From NCBI GenBank assembly GCA_905397405.1, contig CAJPVJ010000666.1, positions 1 through 21,646 of the forward strand: DNA of 21,646 bases, in the 5' to 3' direction. Below the pieces are notes generated by a model, which saw only the letters and a list, made by a program, of their open reading frames with translations, was not told where the DNA came from and made no database searches. Both the position numbers and the translations under genes were made by a program. Position 1 is the first letter of the stretch. Each line of letters starts with the position of its first letter. This document shows, piece by piece, positions 21,021 through 21,646 of the stretch. Source of the DNA: Oppiella nova. Taxonomy: Eukaryota; Arthropoda; Arachnida; Sarcoptiformes; Oppiidae.

Positions 21021-21448
21021 ATTAAGTCGGTGAACATATTTGGTTCAAACAATTTTAATTAGGAGTAAATGTTATTTTTTCTGGTCATTACTTTTGGGCG
21101 CAAATTATTAGAAAATGGTTTTGTATTGTGTTTTAGTGTAGCGATAGTGTAGTCAAGAACTGGCGAGCAATTGATTGTCACGTATGAGAGTTAATGCATA
21201 TTTCATTACAGCGATTATCCCCAGAGATATTACTCGGTATTCATTATCCTCTCATAACTTCATTCACAAAACATTATCTCATTTTATGAATTATGAACTT
21301 TTTTACAATATATAATATTATATTAAATATACGGTATATCTCGTTTTCCCTTTCTATTCTCTAATTTGTTTAATATTTTAGGTATTTTTGTTGAGTTAAT
21401 AATTAATTATTTTAAACCTATTCATCGATTGCTAAAAATAGTCTCATT

Positions 21449-21600
21449 GTGTGTGTGATATCCTGGTCTGGTTTGAGCGCTAAATACTGATTCATATTTT
21501 GCAAAACACAGCATTTGTCGGTCCGTTCACCCGATCCTTATTATTGCCGATAAAAACATTAGGTTTTTATGACTCGTAATAAATCTGGATGTGATGCTAA
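21449..21600 (+). repeat. interspersed core repeat, copy C (152 bp)
   Basis: This is the plus-strand copy of the core, the exact mirror of copy B within the right arm of inverted repeat 3. Confidence 0.9.
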
Positions 21601-21646
21601 GTTAGGTGCGAGTGATTTAAAAACGTATAGTTTCTATAGTGTACTC

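Larger units (their letters stand above)
18360..21646. repeat. inverted repeat 3, arms of at least 663 bp, running off the right edge
   Basis: Left arm 18360-19022 and right arm 20984-21646 are reverse complements with matching ends that show no net insertion or deletion (paired positions sum to 40006 at both ends). I saw no base difference. Each arm ends inward in (GA)17 or (TC)18. The spacer is about 1.96 kb. The right arm is still matching at the last base of the window, so its true outer end is unknown. Neither arm nor spacer encodes a recognisable transposase. Either a young large fold-back element or an assembly artefact at a contig end would explain it. Confidence 0.92.

Noticed and set aside
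1-21646. tRNA, rRNA, CRISPR, transposase and retroelement proteins
   Set aside because: No tRNA-like B-box with fold, no rRNA-like segment, no regularly spaced direct repeats, and no DDE, reverse transcriptase or integrase motif was seen in any frame.

Overview
The window looks like arthropod nuclear DNA. It is strongly A+T-rich, has long (GA/TC)n microsatellites, small spliceosomal introns and no bacterial-style gene packing. Only one gene can be supported: the 5' part of an aristaless/Arx-type Paired-like homeobox gene. It is on the minus strand at the left end and is read right to left. The homeodomain sequence is close to arthropod Aristaless. I cannot name the species; a mite or other chelicerate is possible, but that is a guess from general composition.

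Gene (about 2930 down to 1). A TATA-like box (2921-2930) and a probable non-coding first exon ending in a perfect GTAAGT donor (exon end 2710) lie upstream of a coding exon (2124 or further upstream, to 1738). That exon encodes an eh1/octapeptide-like Groucho motif and an acidic stretch. A 128-bp intron separates it from the next exon (1609-1404), which carries homeodomain residues 1-31 and stops inside codon Arg31. The rest of the homeodomain and the C-terminus lie beyond the left edge; 1-1403 reads as intron.

Upstream region (about 2.9-21.6 kb). No other protein or RNA gene is convincing over about 18.7 kb. The stretch alternates long A+T-rich DNA with short islands of more complex sequence (5.74-6.06, 8.04-8.29, 8.75-9.22, 10.02-10.16 and 12.1-12.5 kb). 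These islands hold palindromes and transcription-factor-like motifs, so they are candidate regulatory DNA of the homeobox gene. That role is inferred from position and composition, not demonstrated.

Repeats. Three inverted repeats share one design, with arms associated with (GA)n on the left and (TC)n on the right: 5483-6348 (209-bp arms), 13858-14457 (121-bp arms) and 18360-21646 (arms of at least 663 bp, running off the right edge). A 131-152 bp core occurs three times (13727-13857, 18406-18557, 21449-21600), and the first copy directly abuts the second inverted repeat. A 124/128-bp tandem duplication lies in the spacer of the third. The arms are identical or nearly so as far as I can read them. 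Several GA/TC tracts have the same 36-nt length, and single N bases terminate two tracts. This leaves two readings: a young family of fold-back (non-autonomous DNA) elements, or assembly artefacts at microsatellites. The window cannot decide between them.
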